DNA from: Ptiloglossa arizonensis
Lineage: Eukaryota; Arthropoda; Insecta; Hymenoptera; Colletidae
NCBI RefSeq assembly: GCF_051014685.1
Contig: NW_027478598.1
Coordinates: 682,001 to 746,000, forward strand
Direction: 5' to 3'
DNA: 64,000 bases
Shown here: positions 60,271-64,000 of the stretch, piece after piece
How the letters are laid out: every line of letters begins with the position of its first letter
How positions within the stretch are numbered: the first letter of the stretch is position 1
The notes under the pieces: model-generated
Told to the model about the DNA's origin: nothing
What the model saw: the letters and a program-made list of their open reading frames with translations, nothing else
The model's database searches: none
Translations under genes and position numbers: made by a program

Positions 60271-63200
60271 ATAGGTTATACGTAATACGTAATACGTTTT
60301 ACGTTATACGTTATACGTTACACGTTATACGTTATACGTTATACGTTATACGTTATAAGTTATACGTTATACGTTATACGGTATACGTTATACGTTATAC
60401 GTTGGACGTTACAGGTTAAACGTAATACGTCATACGTTATACGTTATGCGCTATACGTTATACGTTATACGTTATACGTTAGACGTTATAGGTTATACGT
60501 AATACGTAATACGTTTTACGTTATACGTTATACGTTACACGTTATACGTTATACGTTACACGTTACACGTTATACGTTATACGTTATCCGTTATAAGTTA
60601 TACGTTATACGTTATACGGTATACGTTAAACGTTATACGTTATACGTTATACGTTATACGTTATACGTTATACGTTATACGTTATACGTTATACGTTATA
60701 CGTTATACGTTATACGTTATACGTTATACGTTATACGTTATAGGTTATACGTAATACGTAATACGTTTTACGATATACGTTTTACGTTACACGTTATACG
60801 TTATACGTTATACGTTATAAGTTATACGTTATACGTTATACGGTATACGTTATACGTTATACGTTATACGTTGTACGTTATACGTTATATGTAATATGTA
60901 ATACGTTATACGTTATACGTTAAACGTTAGACGTTATATGTTATACGTTATACGTTGTACGTTATACGTTATATGTAATATGTAATACGTTATAAGTTAT
61001 ACGCTATACGTTATACGTTACACGTTATACGTTATACGTTATGCGTTATACGTTATGCGTTATACGTTATACGTTATATGTTATACGTTTTACGTTATAC
61101 GTTATACGTTATACGTTATACGTTATACGTTACACGTTATACGTTATACGTTATACGTTGTACGTTATACGTTAAACGTTAGACGTTATATGTTATACGT
61201 TATACGTTATACGTTGTACGTTATACGTTATATGTAATATGTAATACGTTATACGTTATACGTTAAACGTTAGACGTTATATGTTATACGTTATACGTTG
61301 TACGTTATACGTTATATGCAATATGTAATACGTTCTACGTTATACGCTATACGTTATACGTTACACGTTATACGTTATACGTTATGCGTTATACGTTATA
61401 CGTTATACGTTATGCGTTATACGTTATACGTTATACGTTATACGTTATACGTTATACGTTATACGTTATACGTTATACGTTATACGTTAGACGTTATAGG
61501 TTATACGTAATACGTAATACGTTTTACGTTATACGTTATACGTTACACGTTATACGTTATACGTTATACGTTATAAGTTATACGTTATACGTTATACGTT
61601 ATACGTTATACGTTAGACGTTATAGGTTATACGTTATACGTTATACGTTACACGTTATACGTTATACGTTATACGTTATAAGTTATACGTTATACGTTAT
61701 ACGGTATACGTTATACGTTATACGTTATACGTTATACGTTATACGTTATACGTTATACGTTATACGTTATACGTTATACGTTATACGTTATACGTTATAC
61801 GTTATACGTTATACGTTATACGCTATACGTTATACGTTATACGTTATACGTTATGCGTTATACGCTATACGTTATGCGTTATAGGTCATACCTTATACGT
61901 GATACGTCATACGTTATATCTTATACGTTATACGTTATGCGTTATACGTTATACGTTATACGTTATACGTTATACGTTTGACGTTATACGTTATACGGTA
62001 TACATTATGCGTTATACGTTATACGTGATACGTTATACGTTATACGTTATACGTTATACGTTATACGATATACGTTATACGTTATACGCTATGCGTTATA
62101 GGATATACGTTATACGTTATACGTTATACGTTATACGTTATACGTTATACGTTATACGTTATACGTTATACGATATACGTTATACGTTATACGTTATACG
62201 TTATGCGTTATACGCTATACGTTATGCGTTATAGGTCATACCTTATACGTGATACGTCATACGTTATACGTTATACATTATACGTTATACGTTATACGTT
62301 GTACGTTATACGTTATATGTAATATGTAATATGTTATACGTTATACGCTATACGTTATACGTTACACGTTATACGTTATACGTTATGCGTTATACGTTAT
62401 ACGTTATACGTTAAACGTTATACGTTATACGTTATACGTTATACGATATACGTTATACGTTATACGTTGTACGTTATACGTTATACGTTATACGTTATAC
62501 ATTATACGTTATACGTTATACGTTATACGTTATACGTTAAACGTTATACGTTATACGTTATACGTTATACGATATACGTTATACGTTATACGTTGTACGT
62601 TATACGTTATACGTTATACGTTATACGTTATACGTTATACGTTATACGTTATACGTTATACGTTATACGTTAAACGTTATACGTTATACGTTATGCGTTA
62701 TACGTTATACGTTATACGTTATGCGTTATACGTTATACGTTATACGTTATACGTTATACGTTTGACGTTATACATTATACGGTATACGTTATGCCTTATA
62801 CGTTATACGTTATACGTTATACGTTATACGTTATACGATATACGTTATACGTTATACGTTATACGTTATACGTTATACGTTATACGCTATACGTAATACT
62901 ATATACGTTAGACGTTATAGGTTATACGTAATACGTAATACGTTTTACGTTATACGTTATACGTTACACGTTATACGTTATACGTTATACGTTATACGTT
63001 ATAAGTTATACGTTATACGTTATACGGTATACGTTATACGTTATACGTTGGACGTTACATGTTAAACGTAATACGTTATACGTTATACGTTATGCGCTAT
63101 ACGTTATTCGTTATACGTTATACGTTAGACGTTATAGGTTATACGTAATACGTAATACGTTTTACGTTATACGTTATACGTTACACGTTATACGTTATAC

Positions 63201-64000
63201 GTTACACGTTACACGTTATACGTTATACGTTATCCGTTATAAGTTATACGTTATACGTTATACGGTATACGTTAAACGTTATACGTTATACGTTATACGT
63301 TATACGTTATACGTTATACGTTATACGTTATACGTTATACGTTATACGTTATACGTTATACGTTATACGTTATACGTTATACGTTATACGTTATAGGTTA
63401 TACGTAATACGTAATACGTTTTACGATATACGTTTTACGTTACACGTTATACGTTATACGTTATACGTTATAAGTTATACGTTATACGTTATACGGTATA
63501 CGTTATACGTTATACGTTATACGTTGTACGTTATACGTTATATGTAATATGTAATACGTTATACGTTATACGTTAAACGTTAGACGTTATATGTTATACG
63601 TTATACGTTGTACGTTATACGTTATATGTAATATGTAATACGTTATAAGTTATACGCTATACGTTATACGTTACACGTTATACGTTATACGTTATGCGTT
63701 ATTCGTTATGCGTTATACGTTATACGTTATATGTTATACGTTATACGTTATACGTTATACGTTATACGTTATACGTTATACGTTACACGTTATACGTTAT
63801 ACGTTATACGTTGTACGTTATACGTTAAACGTTAGACGTTATATGTTATACGTTATACGTTATACGTTGTACGTTATACGTTATATGTAATATGTAATAC
63901 GTTATACGTTATACGTTAAACGTTAGACGTTATATGTTATACGTTATACGTTGTACGTTATACGTTATATGCAATATGTAATACGTTCTACGTTATACGC

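Larger units (their letters stand above)
1..64000 (+). repeat. Heptanucleotide satellite array, unit TATACGT
   Basis: Every part of the window reads as head-to-tail 7-bp units of TATACGT or a one- to three-base variant of it. The opposite-strand unit is ACGTATA and I never see it as the reading direction on the + strand, so the array has one polarity. 64,000/7 is about 9,143 units. A pure array would be 2/7 GC with one CpG and one ACGT tetramer per unit. Most units are canonical; the rest carry substitutions. No unique sequence longer than a few bases interrupts it. Satellite of this length and purity is typical of eukaryotic constitutive heterochromatin. The unit is not TTAGGG, TTTAGGG or another telomere type I know. 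The array is open at both window edges. Confidence 0.98.
1..64000. other. No protein-coding or RNA genes; open frames are by-products of the repeat
   Basis: Read as codons, the + strand unit gives the cyclic heptapeptide YTLYVIR in all three frames with no stop, since 7 is not a multiple of 3 and 21 bp return to phase. On the - strand all three frames meet TAA every 21 bp. Hence long open frames, only on +, up to about 418 codons (7867-9123), often overlapping in two or three frames. Stops come from variants such as TAGACGT, TATAGGT and the TATATGT-AATATGT pair. There is no ATG in the canonical unit; starts are TATGCGT variants or TTG/GTG. No domain, splice signal, codon bias or conserved reading frame is seen. 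Confidence 0.95.
54850..64000 (+). repeat. Tandem higher-order repeat, period 2,492-2,653 bp
   Basis: A rare marker (TATGCAATATG) occurs at 56,184, 58,676, 61,315 and 63,968, intervals 2,492, 2,639 and 2,653 bp (356, 377 and 379 units). Other markers follow: 54,953 to 57,445; 56,253 to 58,745 to 61,384; 59,260 to 61,899; 60,047 to 62,693; 61,055 to 63,708. In the last pair of repeats the offset grows 2,639, 2,646, 2,653, meaning a single heptamer was added in each of two tracts. Each unit carries cassettes A-like, C and E; cassette D is in the later ones. The array continues past the window end. Confidence 0.88.

Noticed and set aside
1..64000. Telomere or interstitial telomeric repeat
   Set aside because: A 7-bp unit recalls the plant TTTAGGG, but TATACGT has no G-run on either strand and does not match any telomere repeat known to me.
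1..64000. CRISPR array or bacterial iterons
   Set aside because: There are no spacers of unique sequence between repeats, the unit is 7 bp, and the length and hierarchy are those of a eukaryotic satellite.
1..64000. TATA boxes and ACGT-core (G-box/A-box type) transcription factor sites
   Set aside because: They occur by construction in nearly every unit, so their presence carries no information about promoters.
1..64000. Hairpin or cruciform-forming inverted repeats
   Set aside because: ACGT and TATA are self-complementary tetramers, but when ACGT pairs with ACGT the three bases between are all mismatched, so single strands should fold only weakly.
1..64000. tRNA, rRNA, transposon or retroelement fragments
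   Set aside because: I read through the whole window and found no stretch that departs from the heptamer by more than about three bases in a unit.

Overview
The whole 64 kb window is one uninterrupted satellite DNA array built from a 7-bp unit, TATACGT (canonical rotation and strand: AACGTAT). I find no gene, RNA gene, transposon or stretch of unique sequence, and no inversion: every unit runs in the same direction. This means large eukaryotic heterochromatin (centromeric, pericentromeric, subtelomeric, or a repeat-rich B or sex chromosome). The sequence does not identify the species, and the unit is not any telomere repeat I know.

The array is not simple. Substituted heptamers (such as TATGCGT, TGTACGT, TACACGT, TAAACGT, TAGACGT, TATACGC, and the CpG-less TATATGT and AATATGT) recur in fixed orders. 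They form cassettes of about 80-160 bp separated by pure TATACGT tracts of variable length. Cassettes assemble into higher-order blocks of about 1.1-2.65 kb, and these into duplications of 5-11 kb. Nearly all copy-to-copy offsets are exact multiples of 7.

Layout. (1) 1 to about 12.9 kb: a left domain with its own cassettes, containing a duplication at an offset of about 6.4-6.7 kb (1-2.95 kb against 6.58-9.3 kb), a 1.95-1.98 kb duplication (3.2-4.7 against 5.2-6.7 kb) and a 1,288-bp tandem duplication (9.3-11.6 kb). (2) About 12.9-25 kb: a middle-left domain with a block at 13.85-16.4 kb repeated at 19.0-22.9 kb, where the second copy carries a 1,358-bp internal tandem duplication. (3) About 25.2-46 kb: an 11,053-bp block followed directly by a near-identical second copy that lacks one 1,302-bp sub-repeat. 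(4) About 46-54.8 kb: shuffled cassettes with 2,470-bp and 1,127-bp offsets. (5) About 54.85 kb to the end: a tandem higher-order repeat with successive periods 2,492, 2,639 and 2,653 bp, still running at the window edge.

The heptamer register can be followed through the window. Canonical units start at positions equal to 0 modulo 7 at both ends, and the shifts between are accounted for by six single-base indels, two pairs of which are duplicated copies of one event. Substitutions occur at all seven positions of the unit, so the array diverges by substitution and by gain or loss of whole units, hardly ever by breaking the 7-bp phase.

Long open frames exist on the + strand only, as an arithmetic consequence of the unit: it has no stop in any + frame, and a TAA every 21 bp in each - frame. 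I do not call them genes.
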